From assembly GCA_977006965.1 (NCBI GenBank), contig OZ345356.1, positions 2,480,001 to 2,544,000 on the forward strand: 64,000 nucleotides of DNA. The letters run 5' to 3'. The notes beneath the pieces are model-generated. The model was not told where the DNA came from. It made no database searches and saw only the letters and a list, made by a program, of their open reading frames with translations. The first letter of the stretch is position 1. Every line of letters begins with the position of its first letter. The DNA comes from Phymatolithon calcareum (taxonomy: Eukaryota > Rhodophyta > Florideophyceae > Hapalidiales). The position numbers and the translations under genes are program-made. This document shows positions 42,881 to 55,395 of the stretch, piece after piece.

Positions 42881-43093
42881 TATGGCTCTTAAATTACTCA
42901 AATGTAGCTAAGACGCCAATGAAAAATTGTAACGAACAATTTATTTTCTTGCCGCCGTTCACTCTAGAAACGATTTGCTTTGTGCACGAAGACCAAGAGG
43001 AGAAGTGATCCACAGATAAGACCGCCGGAGTACAAGTGATGCATTCCACTGACTGGGGCTCTACTGCGTCCTTGAGAGATCTTCTTGGTGGGG

Positions 43094-43205
43094 TGACTAC
43101 AAGGCATTCTGGAAAATGTACTTGCGTCTACAGCCCGATCATCGATGACGCAACTGATCCTTTGCTTCAATTATACACCCTAATACCCGATTGCTCAACG
43201 ATCTT
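43094..43205. repeat. Second copy of the 44-bp-unit block
   Basis: Resembles 41604-41700: gcattctgg.aa, acttgcgtctaca, catcgatgacgcaactgatc and tttgcttcaattatacaccc occur in the same order. Confidence 0.65.
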
Positions 43206-43406
43206 CATCTGATCTCTCTCGCGAAGGCGTTCGTCCTCAAACACTACGTACAGCAGTTCCAATTGCACCTGCATTTCCTTCCTCACAATACCGCACACAT
43301 GCAATGCGCCGAGTCATTTTCTCACCGGGACCCTTTCCAAGGCTCCCGACCTACGACGCATCGGCTCAAGTGCACGGAGCACCTCGAGGACGTTTTATAT
43401 TGACTG

Positions 43407-44387
43407 ATGACGTCCAAGACATTCGCGAGTCGCATGCTGCTGCTGCAAATTTCCGATCTATCAGCAGAGGTGGCGCGAATAAGGGAACGCTCTTTGGAAA
43501 CGGAGAAGATTGTTCGTGGTCCTTTCAGCACAGATGAGCGTACTTTGCGACACGCGCTCATGTTTTTGAACATTTCCGCGACTCGTGCTCTGCGGGGAGC
43601 GAAAGCTGAAGTTTCTCGAGTGTACCCAGTTATCATCCCTGCGAACTGCATTGTGCAAATTGCATTGAAAGCAAGACCAACGGACTGCTCGCTTTTTGAC
43701 TTCCGATTGCTCACTTCGCACTTCCTCCGTCAAGACAAAATCCATTGCTCTGTGCTACCGTCTGTTTACATTGCAATGTTTAGTTCAACTATGCATGTTT
43801 CTTCACTCGAAGTACGATTTGAGACATTCTCGTGCATTTGCAACGCACTACAAATTTCTGCAGACATCCGAACAAAGCACGTCTACATGGAGAAGAAAAC
43901 GTCAGGGCAGCTTCGGTCCGTGCGTGTCCTTGGGTTGGATGTCGTGAAAGGCGCGGGAGACGCTTCGGGAGCGATTGATGGCGCACATCCTTCATCGCAG
44001 CGAAAACTATTACTAGCACGAAGCGTGCCGTGCTCAACTGACACATGTCCAGACGCAGTGCACGTGCGTCACCAAGAGAGCTGCGGATGGACGGATCCCA
44101 CCTGGGATAGAGGGTTTGAGCTGCGAAAAGACGATAAACATTCTCTACAGGGCTTTAAGCAACCTACCTCAGCAAAAATTAGTGGGTTTTCGATGAGGTG
44201 GGAGAGACACACTGAGAGCCCATACCCTAAAGACTCTTCTCCGGAGCTAATTCCAGGGACTCTAACATCATTGTTCCCAGCTGTTGTTCTAAGGTCTAGA
44301 ATTTTAACCACATCCGCCCGAACTATTTTTCATCCAGCTGAGGGCGGTGCATCTCTTCAGCACTCCCTTTGTATGGAATCTGAATGA
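43407..44387 (+). CDS. Hypothetical protein, 326 codons
   Basis: ATG at 43407 to a stop at 44385-44387. The first 110 residues have the balance of a globular or helical protein (ISDLSAEVARIRERSLETEK, then ALKARPTDCSLFDFRLL). The remainder (EKKTSGQLRSVRVLG onward) is rich in Ser, His and Thr. I recognise no domain. Opposite-strand frames are also long in the first third. It could be the main exon of a gene or several exons read through; confidence is modest. Confidence 0.35.
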   Translation: MTSKTFASRMLLLQISDLSAEVARIRERSLETEKIVRGPFSTDERTLRHALMFLNISATRALRGAKAEVSRVYPVIIPANCIVQIALKARPTDCSLFDFRLLTSHFLRQDKIHCSVLPSVYIAMFSSTMHVSSLEVRFETFSCICNALQISADIRTKHVYMEKKTSGQLRSVRVLGLDVVKGAGDASGAIDGAHPSSQRKLLLARSVPCSTDTCPDAVHVRHQESCGWTDPTWDRGFELRKDDKHSLQGFKQPTSAKISGFSMRWERHTESPYPKDSSPELIPGTLTSLFPAVVLRSRILTTSARTIFHPAEGGASLQHSLCMESE

Positions 44388-44539
44388 AGGTCTTCATGAT
44401 GCTACCATCGAGCATAAAATTATGTTTACCTTAGTTACGCGTTGTAGGTAGCATACATGGTTTTAGGGGTCTACATAAATCAAAGAAATTCACTTAAAAA
44501 AGACGCGCGCGCTTCCTGTTCGATGACAACAAAAACATC

Positions 44540-46345
44540 TCAGATACATTGCAAAAAATCCTCAACAAGATCAGAATCATCCTCCAAGCTAGCTCGTGCC
44601 ACAGAACGCGAAGTCTCATCGTCAGAAAATCCAGGGAGAGACGCAGAAGCCGCGTTTCGCCCGAGACGCGTCGCGGCAATATCTTCCTGCTCTTTGACAT
44701 ATGTCTTCAATGGGACAACAAAGGCGCTCTCCCTGATACTTCTCATTGACCCTGTAGAAGGCTCTCCATCATTCACGTTCGCGGAATTTCCAATGGTGGA
44801 GGCCTTTTCCATGTCGGTTTTTGCAGTCTCACGGATGGTTATCTGCCCGCAGGCAACTTCTTCAATATCGCCCATATTTCCCTCCAGATACTTCTGAACC
44901 AATCCACGCAGTCCGAAAGCCATTATGTGCACCGTTCGAAGTGTCAACGACGATGATCGCATGAGAGCATTTACATCGTCTACTCTGAGGGTCTCCTGGA
45001 GAATTTTCAGCGCGACGTTGTGCAAACTGACCTCACGCTCTGTCGCTGTCGTGGCTGGGAAAGTCGCAGCGCTAATAGAGGGATCAAAATTGGTAATAGT
45101 CTGGACGTAATGGAGTGTGAGCTGGAGGCATGGGAAATCGACCATCACCTTGGTAAGCCTCTTAGTGTTCTCAGCGTCCAATTCCCTGTCCGTCATACCC
45201 GAGGTCACGCATAAAGGTATATTCCAAACAGTGCCATCGACAACAGCAGGTAGTGAAGTCTCCTCAGATGCCTTATCCGGGTGAATAATGATCTCAAACC
45301 CAGCTCTCTGTGCGGCGGAGATACTTTCGAATCCGAGTATCTTCTCGAGAAGAAAGGTGAAATTGCCGAGTAGTGCTTTTCGAGCTTCGGCGCGACCATA
45401 CGTCCACTGGCTGGACACAAGCGATCTCAAATTTGTCACACAGTAGTCGCGTTCCATTTCAAAGGGGTCTGCCGGCTGCTCACCCTCTGTCCTCATGCGC
45501 TTCCTCCTTTCAAGCAGCTGCAGATCCTTGGTCTTCTTGACCATCTTGTCTGTTAGCTCCAGCATGTGAATGATCTCACTGACTACAATAGGTGCTCTAC
45601 TCTTTCCGCCGAAAGATCTTAGCCAATCTGGCTCCGTTTTACCACGCCTGTCGGTCAGCGGCGTCCTGTCATTGTCAAACTCGGAGTTGCGAAAGTCGAG
45701 AATCAGGCTTGATATGGCGTTACGAAGAACAAAAGACCAGAATTTACCATTTCAATGATGATACCGATCCCAGACGTGGTAAGTCTCCACGGAGAAGAAA
45801 ATGACAGCCAGTCCAGAAACGCAGCTCGTAATACTGGAATTGTTAGCCACAGTAGCCGAACTTCTTAGTTGCGAAGGTATCCAGTGCTCAACTTGGGGGA
45901 ACGCTTTACTGAAGGAAAGTAAAGTAGCTGCGCATATCCACTTCCTTAGAAACGGGCGCCGATCTTTTTCTAGTATGCCCGTGAGGAACGGCATCCTCTC
46001 CGGCAAAGGGCACAGTTTCCGCTTCTTCTCGTTATTTCCGCGGTTCTTGGTGCTGCTGGGTCGCGAAGTTCCCGCTGAAATTCGACTAAAGCAAGCCGAA
46101 GACCTCTCTAGGTCCTGTTCCAATTTCTTGAATTTCTCATTCAACCGCTCTTCGAATGCATGAATCAAGGTGATGACTTCTCCTTTTGCAGACGACACAG
46201 TAACCGCAAGACTTCCTAAGCTTGTCTCGCGATAACGCCCCGACGGGGAGACGCGGCGTCCTGCAGAGGACTGAAGCGGATGGCCAGATGCAATGTCAAC
46301 GTCCCTGTGCCCGTCGCAGGGCCTAAGAGATCTGTCCCTGGACAT
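44540..46345 (-). pseudogene. Unknown protein frame of about 600 codons interrupted by one TGA
   Basis: From the first ATG at 46345 the frame is open to TGA at 45752-45754, then stays open without a break for another 403 codons to the stop at 44540. The 62 codons between the TGA and the next ATG (45565) read like normal protein (FWSFVLRNAISSLILDFRNS, then KTEPDWLRSFGGKSRAPIVV), so this is one gene. The frame is also open upstream of 46345 to about 46490. Features: Ser/Arg-rich N-terminus, a charged coiled coil near residue 65 (HAFEERLNEKFKKLEQDLER), a Lys/Arg cluster, and a helical C-terminal half ending in an acidic tail (LEDDSDLVEDFLQCI). I do not recognise the family. A recent nonsense mutation is most likely; stop readthrough or a short unrecognised intron are alternatives. 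Confidence 0.55.
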
Positions 46346-46499
46346 GGCACCAGGGGCTTCTGTCCGACCGGAATAGAGCAGAGAACTGATTGTAGGACCT
46401 TCTCCTAGATAGGTGGGAGCTCGTCCTTGCCGAGAGTGTACTCGAGTCACAAGGTGTTTTCCGAATTGCAAGCTGTAGCAGCGAAAGGCGGAGAATGCA

Positions 46500-48252
46500 T
46501 GAATGCATGCTCAGCATTTTGGCCATATTTGTACATATTTCAATTATGATGTCAAATGAGCTGGGTGACGGACCGCTAAGTGCACGATATGTGCATTGGC
46601 CTTCCAGCCAAAGCCAGTGCTCATATCAATTAAGATCGGGAACGCTCGATCCGTTAGACTGATGTAACCTCAGTAGGCATACAGCAAGATGGGTCTGCAT
46701 GTAACGTCGCATGCCGCCTAGTCTCTCCTTCCGCATTACACCTGATGCCACCGTACACCACACGTGTGCCCCTGTTTCAGGATGATTCACAACTATTTCT
46801 CCACGTTTTATCAGACATTACACCCGGATTGATACCACCGCCGAGACTGGGTGCCGCTCTCCAACGCATTATTTAAGCTCTCCGTCGACGCCCGTACTCT
46901 GACGTTGGCCTACATGCTCCCTGGGAGCTCAACCCACACCAAGAGGAAGCTCGTCAGCGATCGCCGACGAAAAGCAGAGGTACGACACATTCGGGAGAAT
47001 TTGGGACGGGCACCACAAATCGTCCCTGCTCTCGCGAACACCGAATCAATCGCCGGAAATTGGCATGGTCGGTATGTTCCGTGCACTCCTTATCGTTCTA
47101 CGGCTCAATACAGGGTCACATGATTGTCTAAACCTCAAGTTGCGCTATAAGATGTGTTCCAGACTGCGGTAATGCCACATATATTTTTCTGCAATGCGCG
47201 AAGATCTGACATCGCTACCCGTTGTACTCGGTGAATGACAGTGTTGGTTTCTGTCAAAGAAGCCCGTCGTGGTTGGAAACCATGGTGATTGATTCAATCT
47301 ACAGCATCATTTGCTCTCTTTTTGCTCAGTTTTAGGCGGTACGTTGCGTTATATCCAACTCCTATGGCCTGACATTGATTTGAAGTCTAACTTTTTTAAC
47401 TCCTATTCTCCCTCGTGCTCCTTTGTACTCATGGATATAGATCACTGAGAGATGTTTCGCTCAGGTGGAAGAATGTCGCGAAATTGGGTATAATTCATGT
47501 GAGAACCAGTAGATATGCTTCTAGTTTACATATTGTAGGGGTTCCTTCTAGCTCTCCCTTTTTCTCTTACTCAAGTATTTCTTTTCGCTCGTTCTACTCA
47601 ATGCAATTGGTCCGGAAGGGTAACTTCCCTACATATGAAGTACAATACCAACTTAAAAGAAAACATCGCAAAATCCTGTCCCCATCAACCATATTGAAGG
47701 ATTTCTCTACCGTCACCAGCTGATCTCCATCTGGTCCACAGGCAGGGGGATATATTGATATCAATGGAGATCCTTCTCCATCGCTGCGCAACGCTGGATC
47801 AAAACCGCGTGCTCTTCAAACGCTTCATTGGCGAGACGTTAAACAGTGCCGAGCCATCCACTTGAATGTCATTCGCGAAGCATAATACTCGGAAGAGTTT
47901 GACCATCGCCTCATTTATTTGCTTTTGGTAGCAAGGGGTGATTATTGGCTTGAGTAGCCTGCCAGGGGGTTTAACTAAGGTCGCCGACACTCATCACTCA
48001 CGGAACCCAGTCGACGCTGGGCGACAGTATTGCCACGCTTCAGGCGATCATGAATCGCTCTCTCTGTGACATAGAATCTGTCCTGCAATGACAATCGTTA
48101 GTAACATATTTATGAGCATCATGTGGCCCGCTACAAACATCGCCAGCTAAATCATAAAATTTAACACTCAACGGCGTCTCATTTATGATAAAATTGAGCT
48201 TCGCTAGAGCACCCCTGAACTAATATTGAACGCATAATTTTCGTCTCCAGTG
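46500..48252. other. Intergenic before the second duplication copy
   Basis: No supportable gene. A plus-strand frame at 46851-47123 (90 codons, basic) has no recognisable domain. The sequence up to 48252 is not shared with the left flank of the first duplication copy. Confidence 0.3.
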
Positions 48253-48372
48253 TTGATTAGTTTGGGCTATGATTCTTCAATCGAGCTATCTGGGGACCAA
48301 TGAGTGGACAGTAATTACGCTTGCACCTGCCACTGTACTGAGAGAGATAGCCACATATTCAATGAAATGATC

Positions 48373-50813
48373 TCAAGGGATAAAATATACGAGGGAGTTT
48401 AGGGAAATTAAAGGTGGTCGACATGCTGTCAAGGACGGTTCAAAAAATAGCCTATGCAACAATGAGATCGCGAGATCCACTGCCGCTAGAGAAGCGTATC
48501 GCGAGCTCACTGGTTTACCTGAAAACTTCTCGTAGCTGGCGCAAAACTGAGCGGCCCTGTCGTTCTCTCTCGCCACTAGATGGCATCGAAACATGTCGTC
48601 TTCGCCCTCGGATTCGTCCAAAAACTTGAAACTTTCAAACAGTGCAGCATGGAGCCCTGGATGTCCCACTGATGACGTAACTTTCTTTCCAACAGATTTG
48701 GAAACGAGGCCTCTCCTCTTGCTCTCAATACACGATAGCACATGTTTCGCGCCACTTCCACGCGCATGAATCAAGCGTCCAATCGTTGCAATTGCCAGAG
48801 GTATGCCACAAGAGAGCTCCAGTGCTCGTTTTCGATTGCCCGCATAACTTTCGCCAGATTCCTCTGTAGCATAATCCATTCGTGCTCGTTTCTGAGAACG
48901 GGCAATGCTGTCACTGGAATCATCTGCAACACGATCGTTTCGATGATGGTCGTACAGCGCCTCCGCGGTTTTCCAGTCGGGACTGTTGGCCTCTTCCAAG
49001 TTAAGACGACCAAGGCGAGCATGCTCCAACCCGGGAGCCTTCGACAAATCATCAGATCTTGTTGACATCACAACCACGCTTCCACGACAAGACGCAATCT
49101 CCGACAACACTGCCATCCATTCTTCTACATTCGAAAAAGGGCTTTGTTTCCAGACGTTGTCAATCACTAGCAATATGCGGTGCGATGAAAAGAATTCACG
49201 TGCAAGGCTCACCGCATCTTCGACGTCACCTGATTCCAGGATCGTTTCTGCGGTAAGGCGACCAGCGCAGTCTGCAACAATGCTCGAGATTCCTTTCCTG
49301 ACTTTTGCGTCAGATACGCCTTGATCGAGTGAGAGCCACGAAACAGCTCCTCAACAGAAATGCTTTCGAGTCTCTGGGTCTATGCACAGGAGCTTGCAAG
49401 CGCTAGTCTTGCCGACCCCTCCTTCCCCACTCACTGATGCGACTGCAACGCGCCGCACCACGTTATTAGCAACTGAACTAATACCCTCTGCAGATACAGC
49501 CTCATCACTTTGATATGGGTGTGGAAGCACACGACTTATGAGCTGGGAGAGTGTTGTTACAGCAGCTTCACCCAAAAGGCCGTCCTTGAACTTCAGGCCA
49601 TCCGGAAAATATGAGATGAATTCATCTGAAACTCCTTTTTGATCCTCCACTTTTCCAATCCTTACTTGTGTATCTGCAATATCGTGTCTTATCTTGCTTG
49701 CATCGTCCTTCAAGTCGGCAAAACCCTTCCCAACTTCCGCAACATCTTCTCCCACTTTAGCAGCTGCATTCAGAGTACAAATAACAAGCAATTGCTTCGT
49801 TACAACTTCCACTTTCTCTTCAAGATCCTTGATCTCTTTAGCGTTCCAGACGCGCTTCATCCAGCGTTGCAGCAGATACTGTTCCACATTTACGGCAGCG
49901 TCCCACGATTCGGAGATGACCTTGAACACCTCCCCTACCAACAATTCATTCTGGAACGCGGACTTTAAAATTATGACGAAAAACTCAAAAAGCGCTCGAG
50001 AACCATCATGCAGCTTCATTTGCGCAGCCGCCAGTTTAACCCTGCCTTCAAGCTCCTCTGCTATCAACAACACAGCGCTTGCTGTCAACGAAATAATGGA
50101 AAATACGCTTCCGACGACAGCAATTGCGCTAAACGGCTGTGCCAAACTCTTCACTTCTTTTGATGCACCAGCTAGCGCTTGCATGAGCCCTGATACACAG
50201 TCGATAGGTTTTTTGCCAGTCTGAAACTATTCCCACAGTTGCTTCGCCCATCGCGCCGTTGATTTCCTCGGCTCATTCTCAAAATTATTGATGTCAAGTA
50301 TCCCACGAGCAACGTTAGCGACGAAAAGATTGAATCCAGCAATCGGCTTTTTCAAACAAGTGTCTGCCAAGATATGTTTACGGAGGACGGAGAGGGGAGA
50401 CACACGTATGCGCAAGGCATTGAGCCAGTTGTTGCGCTCGTCCACATTCTTTGTAAAAGCACCGCACTTTTCTTTCTTTCAGTGATGATGACAGCGTGGT
50501 CGACTGAATGACCACCGTAAGGCCTGACGCGGTCGGCAACCACAAGTTACATTGGACTGCCCTGCGAAAAGTCTTCCATTCGCTTGAGCTTGAAACAGAG
50601 CGCTGCCTTTCCATCGCGAAACGAACGCAACGATGACGGAGCGGGTCTCCCAGGCTTCATGGCGAGGAGACGTAAGTCGGACGATAGTGAAACGTAGAAC
50701 TCGCTCGCCGTCGCATGATTTATCGATTTTGACTCGCCATGGGCGGCTCGCATACGAGGAAACGGCGCGGAGGGTGTGGAGCACACGGAAGAGGATGACG
50801 GCACGGACGCCAT
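48373..50813 (-). pseudogene. PH-like/NB-ARC gene, copy C, truncated and broken
   Basis: Sister of copy B in the duplicated block, start ATG 50813. It carries the same TAA (50547-50549), the same frame change between 50446 and 50480, the same TGA after KHFC (49351-49353) and the same loss of everything after the NB-ARC region near 48474. It has one further stop, TAG at 50227-50229, where B has Leu. P-loop GEGGVGKTS, ILLVIDNVW, VVVMSTRS and CGIPLA remain readable. Shared lesions show that the ancestor was already dead when the block was copied; the extra stop was added later. Confidence 0.88.
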
Positions 50814-52020
50814 GGTGGACGGAGGGGCGAAGAGGGGACGGCTTGCGGCTGGGGGAGATGGTGTGAGCGCGCGGTGACGAGAAGTTGTAGAGGTGCAATG
50901 TTTACGGGTCCACGCAGAAGCGTCACATCGGGAAATCAATCGGATCCTTGTTGCATCCGAACATTTTTGAAGTGCAGAAACCTTTCTCAGATGCTGTATA
51001 AATTAATTCCACGTTGACATAAAACCTGTGCGGCTTCCCGCCGCATGGAAGTTACTGTCCTGGATCAACCACAAGGAGAATAATTTCCATCTAAAAGTCA
51101 CAGGCATAAGTGATACTGATTATAAATCAACTGTAGGTTGGCAATATCATTTTGCAAAAAAGTAAAGATCAAATTCTTAGATCGGCACAAAAAAGAGAAT
51201 GTGAAATAAATTGAAATTATTTTCACATTGTCTATTTTCGCTTGATTAATTGACTAATCAATCAGCGCGCTGCGAAATAATCGTCTGATGATGATATTAT
51301 AGTTTATACCAGAAGTTTCGTTGATGCTCATTCCTATCATACTTTGATCTCTTCCCAGCACCACTGCCATGACATATGTTTTATAGAACACAACGTTCCT
51401 ATTCCATACCGCCAATGTTATCCGGGCGCTGCACAACTACATCGGCCGAAGTTATGCGTCTGGATTGTGCATTGCGGACAACCCATGCGACGAGTCGCTG
51501 TTCCTAGCAGCTACTCGTGAGTATCGATAGGGCAGCATGCTCAAAGCGCCCTGGCTTGCACTTCAAGATCTTGCTACCGCCGTCACAGTGCTATTGCAAG
51601 GTCCTCAGCATTCTCAACGCGACACAATGAACAAATTTGTCTGGCGTTATCTCTCTGCTAAGTCTTGTCGCTTAGCGCCGCGTCCCTATCTTCCTCAACC
51701 TGCTGTAAAGTTTTCCGCTACCGTGCCGCATTCTACATAACGCCCTGAACGTCTTGCATGCGTGATTTCGCATTCTTGGTGCTACTCTCCGCAACCTCGA
51801 CTCTTCCGCTCAGCGCAAGCGCGCTGCTCGAAGCGCCATGCACAGTTTCACTGCGCGATTTCTTTGGTGAAGATGGAACAATGCTTGAACAAACCTAGGG
51901 TTTTAAATGCAGACTTGGAAAAAGGGAATACTAGACTCAGCCTTGTCAACATGTGATCAAGGAAATAAATGGTCGGCGTTATTGCCGTAGCAAAAAAAAC
52001 AAAGACTCAAGCCACTGTTT

Positions 52021-52185
52021 TCAATCCGCAAAGCTCAAACTCATGGGCGACAGAAGGTGCTCATCATGAGCAAATTGGGGCTTGCAGCAACAAAGGACTG
52101 TGATGAACTTGACGGGGGCAGTTCCAACATTCAAGATGGATGTTTCTTTAAAATCCTGAGCAATAAGGGCCTGTGTAACCTTTAA
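52021..52185 (+). pseudogene. RPL10: RPL10 C-terminal fragment inside duplication copy 2
   Basis: Same 54-codon relic as at 14397-14561, ending DGCFFKILSNKGLCNL and TAA at 52183-52185. Confidence 0.75.
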
Positions 52186-53604
52186 CCATGTTTGCAATGG
52201 GTCATGATAAGAAGACAAGCAGCCTACAGTGAAGCAGAGACCTGTTAAACTCGCTGCGCGTCGTTGACAAGAAAAATAACACTGCTCATATAAGCTAACT
52301 CACCCAAGTAGCACGTTAGACCTTCCCTCCTTTCAATAAACACGTGTAGAAACATTTGCCACTCATATTTCACGTGTATCGAAAATAGTTTATGCTTCGA
52401 CTTGGGAGAAATGCATGTGACGACAACAGATTTGATTCGGGAGTGGTCTTTCCACTTGGGAGCAGCAGCTGGCGTACAAGCTGGCAATCCTCCGCACAGA
52501 CACAGTCGCAAGGACGGCAAACGGCACGGGACAGGAGAAGATGGGCCACATTTTTAACTCTCCACATCAGCAACACTACAGTCGGGATTATATATTTCAC
52601 CGAGGTTGGTGAGCAGTGACTCAGCTTCTTACCATCCCTGCGTTTGTGAAAATCCGCATTGTCAACAAACTTTTTCCGGTTCGCTCCAGAAAGACCCGCT
52701 CCAAAACTCGTGAAGCAGCCCAGGCATCATCTGTTGAAGCGCTCGTACAACACGTGAAGGGCCACCAATCCGGCGCACTGCGACAAATGGGAGGACAATA
52801 CGAGGCATCAGACCCTGCACAACAGAGACTCGTGGACAAGGAACGTTCAGTCACTCGGTCACTTCACACTCATGCGGCACTCATCCACATGGACTGCCGC
52901 GGCCTCCGAAAATCCGGGAGAGAGTGATCACTTTGAGCTTTCGAATGAGATGCCCTGAACAACAGAAAGCTTGCGGAACGTCTGCGTCGCAGAAAACCGT
53001 TACCATGGAAGGCGCCATAGCTGTTGCATTGCTCCGTAGACTCGAGCACCCAATCTGAGGTGACAGTCGACCGTCGAAGCGACGACGCGAAATACATCCG
53101 ACGCGGCTGTTATGTGTGGCGGCGCGCGTGGATACGGCATCCGCAATGGGAGTTAGATTCGCTGAAGAAACAGGAACACATAGGCTTCACCTGGCCATAT
53201 CTCGGGAAAGGCCGGCGCACACAGCGAGACTCCTCCTACTCTTGAGTGCGAAACGGAATTCATTAGCTGCAACATTCGCGCTCCACAGTGGTGATGCTGA
53301 CCATAAAAGAAGGGAGCGACAATTGCTGTACTCGCTAGGGCATGACGGAGCGAGACAATGCATTTGGAAGACGTTCGTTACTTTGACAGAAGCCCACATT
53401 TTAGAAAGCACCAGCTGTTGAATTCGCTGATTTGAGAATGAATAAAATATTTAGAATGACACATTTCCATTGGTATAAAGGCTCAAATGTTTGGACATTT
53501 CAGGACTTTTCCAGGTTGGTACATTACAGTGGTCACCGCGTCCGAGGAGATGCTGATTTCGTCTGGAAGAAAATGATCAATTCGAATTAAAATATTTTGA
53601 AAAA
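52186..53604. repeat. Anonymous repeat sequence, duplication copy 2
   Basis: Counterpart of 14562-15982. A plus frame at 52616-52927 (103 codons) is longer than in the partner because a stop is absent (caa for taa near 52820). Neither copy can be shown to code. Confidence 0.45.
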
Positions 53605-53820
53605 GAATGATAAGAATGACACTTTTCAATTGGTTTAAAATTCAAAATACTTTTATTTTTGTGCAACTGCACCATCCCATGGTGGTCCTCTCTTCGAAAT
53701 GGATACGCGGGAACAAGCCGGAGCTTCTCGGAGACAAAGATGGACTGTTGGATTGCCATAGAGGAAAAGACAAGAACCAAGTGCTCATTTGTTGGGTTTC
53801 GTTCCCGCTCGACCGCACTT

Positions 53821-54401
53821 ATTCTCAATCATCTTCTCTTCGAACTTCTTCACATACCCATACCCCGAAATCATGCAAAGCCGGTTTGTCGAAATTTGTA
53901 TAACACCTCGTCGTCTGTGCCGCTTCCTTCATACCAGATAGTTGCACTAGCGATTTGGGTTGCACGCGAATGACGAGTGCCTTTCGCAAATGAATGTACA
54001 GTACGACGAAGGCTTCTCCACTTTTCTGTAATGCTACAGGACATGGGATCGAGGCACTGAATCACAGATACAGCGGTATGCAGGTTGTGGGTCTATCGAG
54101 AGGTAACCACAATCTGTATTGTACACTTTGTACTGTAGGCATAGTACTGTTTTTTCGTGTAATGCGATGCGCGGTTCTTTTTGTTCATCTGATTACCCTT
54201 CCTTCCATCCCACCTTTCTATTCTTTCCCGTAGTTGATCTGGTTCCTCACAAAACTACATCGACAGCAGAAAGCGCCTAACATCGGTTCAGATCGCGCAC
54301 ACTTTTACCATGTCAAGTGGTTAAGCCAGCAACACTGAAGTACTTCTTTCAAGCACGCTTGAGCGATGGTGTAGATGCCATATTTTGCAACGTGTAATCC
54401 A
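53821..54401. other. Unique sequence after the duplication, nothing recognised
   Basis: No gene, repeat or hairpin stands out. Confidence 0.3.
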
Positions 54402-54623
54402 TCATCGCGGGGATTCCCCATTCTCAAGACAGTACCCTAAAATAACATGCGGAGGACTACCAGTGCTTGTCAACGCTGCAGCAATGGGCCGTACGCGACA
54501 GTCAAATTGGATAAAAATTTTGCTACTTTCTTGGCCATCCGCCGCACTCCCCAAGAATGAAATATCTGAATTTGAGCCATCGAAACGACACGCATCCGAG
54601 ACGTTTCCAGTACGCAGGAACAA
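54402..54623 (-). pseudogene. Old relic of the WD40 C-terminus of the NB-ARC family
   Basis: The minus strand reads SFLGSAADGQESSKIF, then IAAALTSTGSPPHVILG. Copy A has SFVLVERTANEETSIKI and IAAGLTSTETGSPQRVIVAC at the corresponding places, the extreme C-terminus of the protein. At the DNA level ccagtgcttgtcaacgctgc parallels cggtgcttgtcaaccctgc at 3380. Divergence is far greater than between copies A and D. Only about 75 codons remain, with no propeller upstream. Confidence 0.6.
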
Positions 54624-54625
54624 AT

Positions 54626-55019
54626 TGACAATATGTCAATCTGTGCCTGCATCATGATTCCGCAGCGAAACGGTGATGATCACCGTTTCACTGCGGAAAG
54701 CATGGGCGCGTACTGTTGGTATTGAAAGTGAAATCAATCGATGGTACAGAAGAAGCATACATGATACTGTAGAAACTGTGTAGCATGTATGCTTTTAAGG
54801 TGCCGCGGCACTTTCCTTGGTAATTTAGTTGGGGCACCATGACAGTTCCCTCTCACTACTGTAAATACGACACAAGAGATCGACCATAGAATGATTGACA
54901 ACAAATACATATCGGAGACTGGACAGAAATGAAATGAAAATGAACTGTAGTTCATTCTCCATATCATACAGTAATTTCATTTCCATCGACATGCTGAGGG
55001 CTCGATCGAGCACTCAGCA
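54626..55019. repeat. Cluster of hairpins
   Basis: Four inverted repeats: 54626-54640 (ttgaca/tgtcaa); 54658-54676 with 54680-54698 (19-bp arms, one mismatch, loop tga); 54753-54763 with 54784-54794 (aagcatacatg and complement); 54992-55019 (28-bp palindrome, one mismatch, centre tcgatcga). No ORF joins them. Confidence 0.8.
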
Positions 55020-55109
55020 GATAACATATTATGATAGTGACCACCGCTTCATTTTCCGGAAATCCGTAATGCAAACACACTGTCAATTTCCGGTTAGCTT
55101 CAAAAAGAC

Positions 55110-55395
55110 AACTCTAAAAGTCGTGAAGCAGCCCAGGCATCATCTAGTGGGGCTCACTGCTCCGAGGCACTGCGCCAGATGGGAGGACAATATGAGCCAT
55201 GACACCCTGCGCACGAGCGACTCGTCGACATGGAACGTCAATCACTTCTTGTTTCCCACTCGTGTGGGACTCATCCACATGGAATTCCGCGGCTTTCGCA
55301 AATCCGGGAGAGAGTGATCACTTCGAGCTTTCGAATTAGACGTCCTGAACAGCAGAAAGCTTGCGGGACGTTGCGTCTCAAAAAACCGCAGCAGC
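55110..55395. repeat. Dispersed family member related to 15065-15370
   Basis: Shares gtgaagcagcccaggcatca, gatgggaggacaata and gagagagtgatcacttcgag with the copies in the duplicated blocks, but with many substitutions and a deletion. Confidence 0.65.

Larger units (their letters stand above)
48253..53820. repeat. Segmental duplication, copy 2 (5.57 kb, partner 10625-16202)
   Basis: Same order and orientation as the partner: 3' truncated NB-ARC gene, its 5' flank, RPL10 fragment, anonymous repeats, and the first 216 bp of the 781-bp module. Both boundaries are abrupt: gtg before ttgattag on the left and att after ccgcactt on the right. Differences are scattered single bases and short indels, for example 5 bp at 53605 and taca missing at 51133. 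Confidence 0.93.
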
